From contig NGBS01000059.1 of the NCBI GenBank assembly GCA_002245135.1, positions 1 through 31,980 of the forward strand: a DNA stretch of 31,980 nucleotides, in the 5' to 3' direction. The notes under the pieces were generated by a model. That model did not search any database, was not told where the DNA came from, and saw nothing but the letters and a program-made list of their open reading frames with translations. This document shows positions 1 to 10,851 of the stretch, in pieces (position 1 is the stretch's first letter; every line of letters begins with the position of its first letter). The DNA comes from Proteromonas lacertae (Eukaryota > Sar > Bigyra > Opalinata > Proteromonadidae). Both the position numbers and the translations under genes were made by a program.

Positions 1-246
1 AGTACCACTAATTACTCCTGAAAATGGATCTAAACTCAATCCCTTACTCAATAAAGGTGAAACTGAAAATGTTCCTTCTTCTATAGTTATATTTGGTTGA
101 TTTGGGATAATCTCCTTACCAACGATATAATCTGGCTTAGGATTGTCATAACTGAAAGATTGTTCAGCTTTTGAATATGACAAGCACAAACCTACATCAG
201 TATAATAAATAAATATACAAATAACTAAGAGAATTGGAATTAACAT
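1..246 (-). CDS. N-terminus of a second PIG-repeat surface protein (runs off left edge)
   Basis: This frame is the mirror image of the start of the large surface-protein gene at 3002. Read on the minus strand from the ATG at 246, it gives a hydrophobic signal peptide (MLIPILLVICIFIYY) and then the first putative-Ig repeat, with the signature LSKGLSLDPFSGVISGT at the window edge. It differs from the plus-strand copy by a few substitutions (for example FSVSP against FSISP), so it is a separate paralogue or allele and not a simple read-back. A length difference just upstream makes the ATG at 246 the only start shared by both copies. The 82 visible codons are open. The rest of the gene lies outside the window, so its full architecture is unknown. 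Confidence 0.7.
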   Translation of the reverse strand, partial: MLIPILLVICIFIYYTDVGLCLSYSKAEQSFSYDNPKPDYIVGKEIIPNQPNITIEEGTFSVSPLLSKGLSLDPFSGVISGT

Positions 247-983
247 GGAGTTTTTGACATGTGTTAATGACATGTGTCATTATTGGAATGAGTTTGATAA
301 ATATTATTCCATTATTAATCGACATTTCTTTAAATAAATTATTTATCAATACAATTTAACAAAAATAGGATGATAGGGCTAATGGATAGTAGAGTGTGCT
401 ACATTTTCTAGAGAAGTATCTTCATTTCAATAGCACTTTTCATAAAACTTAACAGTTATTTTATATCATCATCATATACTAACAAAAAAATATATACAAT
501 ATACGTTCACAACTACATAGTTCTATAAATAAAGTTGAACAAATAATTATAACATCTCTACTTTCATTGCAAAAGAATAACATGTACACAATCATTTTTC
601 AACTTAAACTATACTAAAGTATGGTGATATTCATATCATACAAATCTTCATTCATAAAATAAGTAAATAAGTAATATTCTACAAAATGTTCTTTTTATAA
701 TATACTAAACTTTTCAATTACTACATATTTTCAAGATTTAAAATAAAAAAGCTTGAATAAGTCAAGCTAAATCAAAAATTCAAAATAGAATATTGTGTGT
801 TATATACTAACATATATCTACTTACTATTTGATATTTAAATATAATTTGTATAAATAAATCATTTTATACATATATATGAAAGATGAAAAAGAGTATTAC
901 AGTCTTTAAGTAACTGAACAATAAACCCAATTCAACAAAGAATATAAAATAAAAATAAAGCAAATTATAGAATGTAGAATATT

Positions 984-1520
984 TTAAGTTATAATATGTA
1001 AAGACGATGTAATGTAGTAGCTAGAAGAAGAATCCTGGATCAAAATATCATCAATCAAACTGAAAGGATAAATTGACATTCCTTTTTTACTTCTATTTGC
1101 TTCATTTTTACTTAAATCACTTGTTAAAGGAGTTCCTTTCTTTAACAGTATACGATTCTTATGCTCTGGCTCACCTTTAATTGGAACAAATATTGTTAAG
1201 ATTCCATTCATGAAGTGTAAACGATAACTCTCAAAATCTAACTCTTCTTCTGGTAAGGGAATTTCTAAATGAAATTCACCTTCAGGTATATCTAATCCAT
1301 AAATTCGACGATAAATCTCATCTGAAGCTGTTATTTCTTTTAAACCAGTTACTAAGATACACTTCTTTTCACTTTCTAAAGTTATATCAACTGATCGACT
1401 TGACACATTGGGAATATAAATCTTCCATTCATAATGATTTTCTTCTTTCTTTCTTTCAAATTTTGGACTCCAAATTTTCACTTCTTTCTTCTCTTCTTCT
1501 GATGGTTTATCTGTTGACAT
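984..1520 (-). CDS. Hsp20/alpha-crystallin-type small heat-shock protein, left copy
   Basis: This is one of three copies in the window. The protein has a charged N-terminus (MSTDKPSEEEKKE), then an alpha-crystallin/CS-like beta-sandwich at about residues 15-125 that ends in a strand typical of the family (LHFMNGILTIFVPIKGEP). Small heat-shock proteins are ATP-independent holdase chaperones that bind unfolding proteins. There is no signal peptide, so it is probably cytosolic. Residues 1-159 equal those of the other two copies. The last 19 residues differ because a T run near the 3' end is one base shorter here, which replaces the acidic-aromatic tail with a serine/tyrosine-rich one. That may be a sequencing indel. 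The family assignment is solid; the substrate is unknown. Confidence 0.8.
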   Translation of the reverse strand: MSTDKPSEEEKKEVKIWSPKFERKKEENHYEWKIYIPNVSSRSVDITLESEKKCILVTGLKEITASDEIYRRIYGLDIPEGEFHLEIPLPEEELDFESYRLHFMNGILTIFVPIKGEPEHKNRILLKKGTPLTSDLSKNEANRSKKGMSIYPFSLIDDILIQDSSSSYYITSSLHIIT

Positions 1521-1668
1521 TATTGATATAATAGTTTAATGAAATGTAAAGATAATAAAAATAAGTTGAGAAAATTGAGAATGAAATAAAAAACAAATTT
1601 AAAGAATATTCTTAAAACACATTCTAGAATATTCATCGAAACTTCTACAAATAATCAAAAAATTAATT

Positions 1669-3247
1669 ATTCTCAATTTTCTCAACTTATTTTTATTATC
1701 TTTACATTTCATTAAACTATTATATCAATAATGTCAACAGATAAACCATCAGAAGAAGAGAAGAAAGAAGTGAAAATTTGGAGTCCAAAATTTGAAAGAA
1801 AGAAAGAAGAAAATCATTATGAATGGAAGATTTATATTCCCAATGTGTCAAGTCGATCAGTTGATATAACTTTAGAAAGTGAAAAGAAGTGTATCTTAGT
1901 AACTGGTTTAAAAGAAATAACAGCTTCAGATGAGATTTATCGTCGAATTTATGGATTAGATATACCTGAAGGTGAATTTCATTTAGAAATTCCCTTACCA
2001 GAAGAAGAGTTAGATTTTGAGAGTTATCGTTTACACTTCATGAATGGAATCTTAACAATATTTGTTCCAATTAAAGGTGAGCCAGAGCATAAGAATCGTA
2101 TACTGTTAAAGAAAGGAACTCCTTTAACAAGTGATTTAAGTAAAAATGAAGCAAATAGAAGTAAAAAAGGAATGTCAATTTATCCTTTCAGTTTGATTGA
2201 TGATATTTTTGATCCAGGATTCTTCTTCTAGCTACTACATTACATCGTCTTTACATATTATAACTTAAAATATTCTACATTCTATAATTTGCTTTATTTT
2301 TATTTTATATTCTTTGTTGAATTGGGTTTATTGTTCAGTTACTTAAAGACTGTAATACTCTTTTTCATCTTTCATATATATGTATAAATGATTTATTTAT
2401 ACAAATTATATTTAAATATCAAATAGTAAGTAGATATATGTTAGTATATAACACACAATATTCTATTTTGAATTTTTGATTTAGCTTGACTTATTCAAGC
2501 TTTTTTATTTTAAATCTTGAAAATATGTAGTAATTGAAAAGTTTAGTATATTATAAAAAGAACATTTTGTAGAATATTACTTATTTACTTATTTTATGAA
2601 TGAAGATTTGTATGATATGAATATCACCATACTTTAGTATAGTTAAGTTGAAAAATGATTGTGTACATGTTATTCTTTTGCAATGAAAGTAGAGATGTTA
2701 TATTATTTGTTCAACTTTATTTATAGAACTATGTAGTTGTGAAACGTATATTGTATATATTTTTTTGTTAGTATATGATGATGATATAAATAACTGTTAA
2801 GTTTTATGAAAAGTGCTATTGAAATGAAGATACTTCTCTAGAAAATGTAGCACACTCTACTATCCATTAGCCTATCATCCTATTTTTGTTAAATTGTATT
2901 GATAAATAATTTATTAAAAGAAATGTCGATTAATAATGGAATAATATTTATCAAACTCATTCCAAATAATGACACATGTCATTAACACATGTCAAAAACT
3001 CATGTTAATTCCAATTCTTTTAGTTATTTGTATATTTATTTATTATACTGATGTAGGTTTGTGCTTGTCATATTCAAAAGCTGAACAATCTTTCAGTTAT
3101 GACAATCCTAAGCCAGATTATATCGTTGGTAAGGAGATTATCCCAAATCAACCAAATATAACTATAGAAGAAGGAATATTCTCAATTTCACCTTTATTGA
3201 GTAAGGGATTGAGTTTAGATCCATTTTCAGGAGTAATTAGTGGTACT
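1669..3247. repeat. Right arm of the 1.58-kb inverted repeat
   Basis: This is the mirror copy of 1-1582. It contains hsp20 on the plus strand (1731-2231), about 770 bp of AT-rich DNA without a recognisable gene (2232-3001), and the first 246 bp of the surface-protein gene. The two hsp20 genes are therefore divergent, with start codons 210 bp apart across the axis, and the surface-protein genes lie on the outside and point outward. The non-coding part includes a run ending in AGCTTGA with a nearby inverted TCAAGCT, a possible small hairpin downstream of hsp20. Confidence 0.9.
1731..2231 (+). CDS. Hsp20/alpha-crystallin-type small heat-shock protein, right copy
   Basis: The 166-residue protein is identical to the copy at 9586-10086 and to the first 159 residues of the copy at 984-1520. 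A short Lys/Glu-rich leader precedes the crystallin-type domain (about residues 15-125, with the GILTIFVPI strand near the end). The C-terminal extension ends DIFDPGFFF, where the aromatic tail may be a client- or oligomer-contact element (inference). The gene is intronless. It starts at the ATG after a run of ATATCAATA and sits 210 bp from the divergent partner start, so the pair may share a bidirectional promoter centred near 1625. It is a holdase chaperone by family membership. Confidence 0.85.
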   Translation: MSTDKPSEEEKKEVKIWSPKFERKKEENHYEWKIYIPNVSSRSVDITLESEKKCILVTGLKEITASDEIYRRIYGLDIPEGEFHLEIPLPEEELDFESYRLHFMNGILTIFVPIKGEPEHKNRILLKKGTPLTSDLSKNEANRSKKGMSIYPFSLIDDIFDPGFFF

Positions 3248-6200
3248 CCGCTTGAAGAATACCAAGCCAATTATACTATAGCACTAAAAACATCGAATAT
3301 AACCATAATGAAAGCCAACATTGAAGTGAAAAGTATATTTTATGTTTATTTTTATAGTTTGGGAAATACCTACTACATTGACATGTGGACTTGTTAAAAT
3401 AGTTATTGCATCAAATCAAACAGATTTTTTTCCTTGTAAAAGTGATAAAAGAGTAAATAGTTGGTCAATTAGTTTTAATCCATCTGGTTCGTATCCAATA
3501 TCAATCTCTGATGATGGAATATTAGAAATAGATGAATTATCTCCTCCTGAAAATCCAATAATGTATATATAAATGATATTTAATAATAATAGAATAACAA
3601 TAAATGGTGAAAATCCAGCTGGTAAAAGTAAAACTCCAACCACAATAATAATTTCAAAATCATCAAAAGAAATAAAACCAGGTTTAAAAATAAGAGTAGA
3701 TAAAGTTAATAGTTTTATGTGTGGTAATGAAAATACTATTACTACAGTGTATAACAGTAAAGAAACAACAATAGACAATTTAGATGGATTAGATGGAGAA
3801 GATGCTTATTCAGTATGGGATAATAAATTAGATGGATTTTTATCAAGTCATAATGTATTCTATTGGAATTATACAATGGAAGGAGCAATTTATACTCCAG
3901 AAACAGGAACTTACTCCTTTCATTCTAATTCTGATTATACCAACTATGATATATTTATTGATGAATTTAGTTGTATTAAAGAAAAAGGTCATAGTTATTA
4001 CAAAGATTTTTATACCTATTCCACCAAATGTAGTGTTTGGGAAAAGTCAGATTCAAAAAATAATGTTGATTTAACATTTGGATATCATCCTATTAGAATT
4101 GTTGGTCATTATGCATTAAAACAAGAAGAGTGTTATAACAGTTGGAGTGGAGATAGATGTGATGAACTTGTGAGCAATGGTACTTATAAATTTATGTTCA
4201 AATGGAAATTACATGGTGATGAATCAGAACAGTCAATTCAATATTATCAATCAGCAGCTCCTTATAACGTAGTTTCTTATTTATCATTTGATAGTGAATA
4301 TTTTACAATGCCAATGAATTCTTATTTTGAAATTCCATTTAAGATCGAAAGAGGAATAGCAAGTGAATGTAGAACAGGAGATGATCGAATAACTGTTGAT
4401 CTTAAGAACAATTTGTTGAAAGGTAAAATTAATGTTGAAACTACACTTGAATTAACAATTCAATGTTCAACAGAAACGTCCACAACAAATGAAGTGAAAA
4501 TCCATATTGATATAATTGATAAATATATAAAAGGAATAGTTGCTTATTATCTAAAATCTGATGAATTTGACACAAGTTGTTCAATTCCTTATACTCCTTC
4601 AAGTGAAGGTGTAACAACTGAAATAATTCGATTAGAAGATGAAATAAATGAAGAATATAATCCAATCCAATCAATTTGGGATGGTTTAACTCCCAATTTT
4701 GCCAGTGAATTTGGAGTAAATTGGGAAGGTTATATAAAGATAGAAAGATCAGGAAATTATACATTCAATTTAACATCTGTTCAAAGGATCTTGGTTATTT
4801 ATTGATTTTATTGAGATAATCAATCACAAAGGAATTCATGATTGGAGTTGCAAAACAGGAGCAAAATATTTGAGTGAAGGATATCACTTCATAAGAGTGA
4901 ATTACATGAAGAATGTAGGAGGAAGTGGAATAAAATTTATCTTATAAGAATGAGTTAGATTCAGAGTTTAAAGAATTGAAAGATGTTTTATATTTTGTTC
5001 CAAGAGGAGATTTTGAATATCGAGTTAGTTATGCAATTTATATAGTGAATAATCGAATATCTGACAATATTCCATTCACAAAAGGAGATGAAATAATAAG
5101 TGAGTGTGAATCAATGCCAAGTTTACCTCCTGGTTTAGAGTTATCAGGTTGTACAATTCGAGGAACAGCTACAACAGTTCAAGATGTGAAATCTTATGTG
5201 ATAAATGGTAAATTATCTGATGGTTCAACAGTAAACACAACCATATCTATAAAAGTGATAGGAGATGTAAAACCACAAGGATTACATATAAAAGATTTAG
5301 ATAATGAAGGAATAATAGTAGAAGAATTGAATCTGTTTATTGGAAATGAAAGTCATTTATTATTAAGTATAGATAGTGGATATGTGATTTATTATGAATT
5401 ACCAGTTATTCCTGATGGATTTACATATGATAAATATAGTGGAAGTATGAATGTAGTAGCAATTGAATATTTAAATAATTATGAATTAGAAATTCGAGCT
5501 TATTATTCAAATAGTGAATATGTAAGTCGAAAAATTATAACAAATGTAATAAGTGGATGTTCTGGTGAATATAAACCTCATTTTATGAAGGTAGTAGATA
5601 AAATAAACCCAAGAAAGAAAATAAAATGTGATTTTGAATACACCAATGGAACTAGAATACTTGAATATACAATTCCAACAGGATCACCTCCATTATATTT
5701 TCCTGTTATATGTTTAATTCCTGGAGATTATAAATTTTATTTTAATGATAATCAAAGAGGGACTGGAACATTTTTTTTTGAGTTTTACACAGATGGGAAA
5801 CTAGCTGATAAGATAGAAATGGATTACTATAGGTTTTCTACATTAGAAATAAACACTATTCCAAAGTATCCAGTTATTAATTTTCCAAATAGTATAAAGG
5901 AAGAATATTATTTAAATCAGGAAGTAGAAATAAAGTCAATAGTAAAATATATAGATAAATGTGAAATATTACCAAAATTACCTACCTTTTTGCATTTTAA
6001 TAATACAAATTGTGTAATAACAGGTGTAGTAACAGAAGAATCACCAAAACAACAATATAAAATAGTGGCAACAAATGTGAATGGCATAAATACAACATTT
6101 TTGAATTTAACATTTTATGGTGAATCAATAAAAGTAATATGTTCAAAAGAAGGAAAATCATTGATAAATATTCATGTAAATGGAAGTTCAGGTAGTAATC

Positions 6201-9200
6201 CAAAAAATTGGGGATTTTCTCTTTATAAGACATCTGAAATGGATAGTGAGAATAAAACTACAATAGTTGAATTAAAAGGATTAGAGGAAGGATGGGATAG
6301 TGATAATATTTATGGATATGAATATTGTTTATTAAATGATAATTATACAGCAGTTTATAGAACAAGTGATACATATTATGGATATGAAAATGGCTTTATA
6401 GATGTATTAGTTGATGGAATTCCAGTGGATAGAACATCTTTATCTAAGGATGTTTCAAAACTGGAAAAGAGTTTTCATTCCACATTGGATTATGATTATG
6501 ATACAGAATGGGAAAATTCAATTGAATATGAAGATGGTTGGGATAATCCAAATGCTGAACATTTAACATGGTCAAAATCCAAATTATCTGAATTAAACAA
6601 AGTATCTGGAAATGTGATTTATATAAGAAAGATAGATGTATTTGATTATGAAGATAAATATAATGGATTTGCTCTAAAAGTGAGTTATATAAGTGGAATA
6701 ATAATAAAAGTGAATGGAAAAGAAATCTTTCGAAATAATTTACCAAATGGTGAAATATCTCCAGATACAATGGCAAATAATCGATATGATGTTTTAACTG
6801 ATGAAGTATTTATTTTACCAATTCCTTGGTTAGAGGAAAATCCATTTGAAATCTCAATCGAATTACACAAATTCAATGGAGAAGATAATTTCCCTGAAAT
6901 AAATTCATCTTTATTAAGAATAATTGGAAGTAAAGAAGATTGTTTAATTCTTAATAAATACTCAAAAATAGTAACTGAAACTAATACAATAGCATATTCC
7001 AATTGTGCTGCTTTTGGATTTGATGAAAATCCAAACTCATATTGGTCTACATATACTCTTCCTGGTTGGGCAATAATGAGATATAAAGATCATTTTCATA
7101 CATATTTTAATCAATTCAGTATAAATCCATATAGTTCATATTATTCTCCAAAAGATTTTTCAGTTGAAGGATATTACAATTCAAAATGGATTTTAATTGG
7201 TAATTTTACTGATATAACATATCCAGATAATAAAAGGAGAGTATTTACAAATTACACTACTTCTGTTATGTATTCAGCAGTAAGATTTAATGTAACAAAA
7301 ACTCCAAGTTTCTATGGAAGTGTTGATGTTTATGATATAAATTTCCATTTATGTCCATTAAGATATTGTGAAGCTGCAGAAGATATACCAGAAACTGTAA
7401 CTGGAACAGAAATAACTATTGGATGTAAAACGTCAGGTATAACAGGAAATCGAACATTATACTGTAATAATGATAAACTTTGGAATGAAATCGAAAATAC
7501 ATGTGATGAAAATCCATCATTAATTAGTAAAGAATCATCTTATACATTCAAAGCAGGTGATTTTTATGAAAATGTGAGATTATTCACAGTTTCAGGAAAA
7601 GATGTATTTTATTCAATGAATCCTGAAATAAGTGGTTTAAGAATAGATAATAAAACTGGTTTAATATCTGGTCAAGCATATATTGAAGAATCATCAAAAC
7701 CAGTTTATTTCAAAGCTAATAATGCTTATTCAGGAAGTGATGAAGGTATAACAATTGAAATATTCATAACTGTTTTACCTTCCAAAAATCCAATAGTAAT
7801 GTGGAGTAATGAATCAGTGATATTAGAAGCTGGTAAAGAATATAACGATTATCAATTATTTTATGTGATAGGTGAAAATATTGAATATAGTGTAGATAAA
7901 TTGCCAAATGGATTGAGTTTAGACAAAAGAAGTGGTTTAATTTCTGGAATGGTGATTGAAGAGAATTCTATGAAATGCAAATTCACAGCTTCAAATGAAG
8001 TTGATTATGTTGAAATAACAATTGAAATGAATGTGACATTACCAATCAAACCGAATAATATAAAATATGAAAAAGAAGTGATAATGATATTTGGAATGAG
8101 TTATGATGATATTCAACCATATGAATGTGTTGCAAAGACTATATTATATTCAATTGAACCAGCATTACCTGAAGGATTAAAATTTGATGAAAATAGTGGA
8201 ATAATAAGTGGAAAAGTAAATGTAGAACCACCAAGTAATAAATCATATACATTCAAATGTTATAATGATGCTGGTGGAATATCCAATCCAATCACAATAA
8301 ATGTTGAAGAATCTGTAGAACCAGTAATAATTAGATATGAAGATCATATAACAATCGAAGGTGGAAAAGAATATGATGGATTAGAATTAGGAAGAATAAC
8401 TGGAAAGAATTTAGTTTATTCAATCATACCCAATCTTCCATTCTCAACTTTGAAATTTGAATCATCGAAAGGAAGAATAAGTGGTTATATATCTAATAGT
8501 TTTGATGCAGTAAATACAACAATTTTAATAAGTGGAAGTGGAAAACAAATTTCATTTTCATTTATATTATCATGTTCAATTCCTGATATTCCAGTGATAG
8601 TTCCATCCAGTAAAGTATCAAATAAAATATTCAAATTTGGTGAATCAGTAAAATCAGTATATTTATTTGTTGCAGTTGGAACAAATCTTGAGATTTCAGT
8701 AAATCCAGAATTACCTAAAGGCTTATCCTTAGATTCAAAATCTGGAGAAATATATGGATCACCATTAGAATATGTTGAAAAAACGAAATATACTTTCACT
8801 ATAAGAAATCCTCCATCAATAGAGATTGAGACTGTAGAAGTGGAGATAGAATTTGATGCAGTATTTTGTGAATCTGATTCTGGATTTCCAAGAACTCCAG
8901 CTGAGAAAGGAGGAAAAGAAGTATCAATAAAATGTGGAGGAAGTAAAAGTGGAATGAAGAAAATAAAATGTCTATTAACTGATGAGAATAAAGGTGTTTG
9001 GAGTGTAGTTGATGAAAGTGAATGTGAAACAAGTAGTGGAGCAATAGCTGGAATAACAGTTGGATCAATAGCAGGTGGATTAATTGTGATATTAGTGATT
9101 GTATTTTGTTTATTAAGAACAGGTATTCTTCGAAAGAAAGCAAAATCTCAATCTACTTCAAAAAGAATATCAATATCAGAGAAACAAATTGAAGGAACAG

Positions 9201-9211
9201 TAAAAATTTAA
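3002..9211 (+). CDS. Large PA14/putative-Ig (He_PIG) repeat surface protein, type I membrane
   Basis: About 2,050 residues in at least three exons, with introns at 3333-3357 (25 nt) and 3563-3592 (30 nt). The ATG at 3002 is conserved in the mirrored copy; an in-frame ATG at 2969 is not. In order there is a signal peptide, a He_PIG repeat (GLSLDPFSGVISGTP), a PA14-like region (about 3780-4230), and a clear PA14 domain (about 4520-4960). Degenerate PIG repeats follow at 5100-6110, then a discoidin/F5-8C-like segment (about 7030-7350) and a small cysteine module (7369-7510). After these come five PIG repeats (7510-8860), a second cysteine module ending WSVVDESEC, a membrane helix (about 9040-9115) and a basic, Ser-rich cytoplasmic tail. 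Such architectures serve adhesion or glycan binding, so a cell-surface adhesin is inferred. The PA14 frame is broken by two single-base shifts, near 4785 and 4945: residues on both sides fit one domain, so these are sequencing indels or early decay. Confidence 0.75.
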
Positions 9212-9369
9212 TATGATTATGAATTATCTTTCATAATAATTGTAATTAAAATGACTTAATATATTCATATTATGTATTGTTTGTTTTACTTTCTATTTCT
9301 TTTCATGATATTATTATTATTAATTGCTATAGAATTGTTTAATTGGATAAATATAAAATAGTATTATAA

Positions 9370-10111
9370 TACTAACATATATCTACTTACTATTTGATAT
9401 TTAAATATAATTTGTATAAATAAATCATTTATACATATATATGAAAGATGAAAAAGAGTATTACAGTCTTTAAGTAACTGAACAATAAACCCAATTCAAC
9501 AAAGAATATAAAATAAAAAATAAAACAAATTATAGAATGTAGAATATTTTAAGTTATAATATGTAAAGACGATGTAATGTAGTAGCTAGAAGAAGAATCC
9601 TGGATCAAAAATATCATCAATCAAACTGAAAGGATAAATTGACATTCCTTTTTTACTTCTATTTGCTTCATTTTTACTTAAATCACTTGTTAAAGGAGTT
9701 CCTTTCTTTAACAGTATACGATTCTTATGCTCTGGCTCACCTTTAATTGGAACAAATATTGTTAAGATTCCATTCATGAAGTGTAAACGATAACTCTCAA
9801 AATCTAACTCTTCTTCTGGTAAGGGAATTTCTAAATGAAATTCACCTTCAGGTATATCTAATCCATAAATTCGACGATAAATCTCATCTGAAGCTGTTAT
9901 TTCTTTTAAACCAGTTACTAAGATACACTTCTTTTCACTTTCTAAAGTTATATCAACTGATCGACTTGACACATTGGGAATATAAATCTTCCATTCATAA
10001 TGATTTTCTTCTTTCTTTCTTTCAAATTTTGGACTCCAAATTTTCACTTCTTTCTTCTCTTCTTCTGATGGTTTATCTGTTGACATTATTGATATAATAG
10101 TTTAATGAAAT
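9370..10111. repeat. Third dispersed copy of the hsp20 unit (about 740 bp)
   Basis: This stretch is nearly identical to 805-1545, in the same orientation as the left arm. It includes the whole hsp20 gene, about 215 bp beyond its stop codon and about 25 bp before its start. It has one clear substitution (AAAACAAATTA against AAAGCAAATTA) and a few one-base run-length differences. Similarity stops sharply at 10111, and unrelated sequence begins there. The short 5' flank means this copy lacks most of the promoter region the paired copies share. The stretch 9212-9369 between the surface-protein stop and this copy shows no gene. Confidence 0.88.
9586..10086 (-). CDS. Hsp20/alpha-crystallin-type small heat-shock protein, third copy
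   Basis: Its protein is identical to that of the copy at 1731-2231, including the DPGFFF tail. It lies tail-to-tail with the surface-protein gene that ends at 9211 and head-to-head with the gene that begins at 10374. Only about 25 bp of the shared 5' flank is kept, so if the gene is expressed it must use the new upstream sequence (10112-10300). The complete identity of the coding region implies a very recent copy event or gene conversion with the paired copies. Confidence 0.85.
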   Translation of the reverse strand: MSTDKPSEEEKKEVKIWSPKFERKKEENHYEWKIYIPNVSSRSVDITLESEKKCILVTGLKEITASDEIYRRIYGLDIPEGEFHLEIPLPEEELDFESYRLHFMNGILTIFVPIKGEPEHKNRILLKKGTPLTSDLSKNEANRSKKGMSIYPFSLIDDIFDPGFFF

Positions 10112-10236
10112 ATATGTATAACCGTAAGAATATCACTGTAGGTGGGTAAACCGTACCAGACTATTCTTAGGTGCCTTCTACAGGTAAGAATAAGCGATTT
10201 GAGTGTAAATTAGTTTTTGGTACGGGTTATACTGGA
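10112..10236. other. Structured junction sequence with nested inverted repeats
   Basis: Directly after the third hsp20 copy, GTATAACCGTA (10116) pairs with TACGGGTTATAC (10221-10232), AAACCGTACCA (about 10149) pairs with TGGTACGGGTT (about 10218), and TATTCTTA pairs with TAAGAATA around 10162-10192. GTAAGAATA also occurs twice in direct orientation. Several pairings compete, so more than one fold is possible. Base composition is less AT-rich than the surroundings. It could be the end of the element that carries the following gene cluster, an RNA gene, or a promoter structure. I recognise no tRNA, snRNA or 5S features. Confidence 0.45.
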
Positions 10237-10373
10237 GCAAGCGGTGAATTTAAATTTCTTTATATATTTTAGTGTATGAGTAATTTTATGGGTTAAAATT
10301 TTTCTTTTGTTTTTTGTATATAATTTCATTTAACTTTTTCTTATTGTTTTTTATCAATCATAATTTCAAAAGA

Positions 10374-10724
10374 ATGTCAAGAATTTGGATCGAGAATGTT
10401 AATATAGAAGATAGAAGTAAGCGTGAAGATGAAGACTTTGAAAGAATCTATGCAATCATTGAAAGTGAAGTAGCTAGAATAGTAGCTCAACCACCGCCAT
10501 CACCTCCAGTAGTAATGTGGTATACATCTGATACAGCTGATGAGGATGACAGAAAGTATGAAGAATGGCGTTCAATTCATAAACCAACCAGAGTAGCACA
10601 AGCAACCATACGTCCTAGAAAATGGGTTGATCCTGAAGAAGAGCGCAGAAAAACAAAGATGTTAAAGCGTTATGGCATTGATGAAAAGAACATCATTGAA
10701 GAAAGACTAAGATTTCATAACTAA
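10374..10724 (+). CDS. Small charged protein of unknown function
   Basis: About 116 residues, not recognised. I prefer the ATG at 10374 over an in-frame one at 10314, because the extra 20 residues would be encoded by extremely T-rich leader-like DNA. The protein has an acidic N-terminal third, a proline stretch (PPPSPPVV) near residue 45 and a basic C-terminal half with RPRKWVDPEEERRK. There is no membrane segment. It is the first of four co-directional, intronless genes with short AT-rich spacers (128, 64 and 182 bp). That contrasts with the intron-bearing host genes further right and suggests a shared, possibly mobile origin (inference). Confidence 0.55.
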   Translation: MSRIWIENVNIEDRSKREDEDFERIYAIIESEVARIVAQPPPSPPVVMWYTSDTADEDDRKYEEWRSIHKPTRVAQATIRPRKWVDPEEERRKTKMLKRYGIDEKNIIEERLRFHN

Positions 10725-10851
10725 TTCTTAAATCATTGGTTTTAATTGAATTTTGTTTTTTGATTGGTTGAATAGAAATAAACATAATATTACATAATTC
10801 TTTTCATTCATAAATTTCTTGCGATTTTTGAAATAATCTACATAAATTAAA

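Larger units (their letters stand above)
1..1582. repeat. Left arm of a 1.58-kb inverted repeat
   Basis: The arm matches the reverse complement of 1669-3247 at about 99% by eye, and the match continues to the window edge. It contains an hsp20 gene (984-1520, minus) and the 5' end of a surface-protein gene (up to 246, minus), with about 740 bp of AT-rich non-coding DNA between them. I counted roughly five substitutions, mostly in the surface-protein part, and about nine single-base length differences, mostly in homopolymer runs. Stretch 247-983 shows no gene. The 86-bp spacer (1583-1668) is not palindromic and holds only AT-rich sequence. Confidence 0.9.

Noticed and set aside
4793-4814. A 22-nt intron (GTTATT...TTGAG) explaining the frame change in the surface-protein gene
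   Set aside because: Removing it would delete residues that match the PA14 core (GSWLFIDF). Its borders also do not fit the GTAT...TAG pattern of other introns.
5997-9143. Minus-strand Leu/Ile/His-rich reading frames opposite the surface-protein gene
   Set aside because: They are shadows of an AT-rich coding strand with repeated Asn/Glu/Ser codons and show no conserved domain.
10112-10300. tRNA, 5S rRNA or snRNA gene at the structured junction
   Set aside because: No cloverleaf, A/B-box arrangement, Sm site or known snRNA motif could be recognised.
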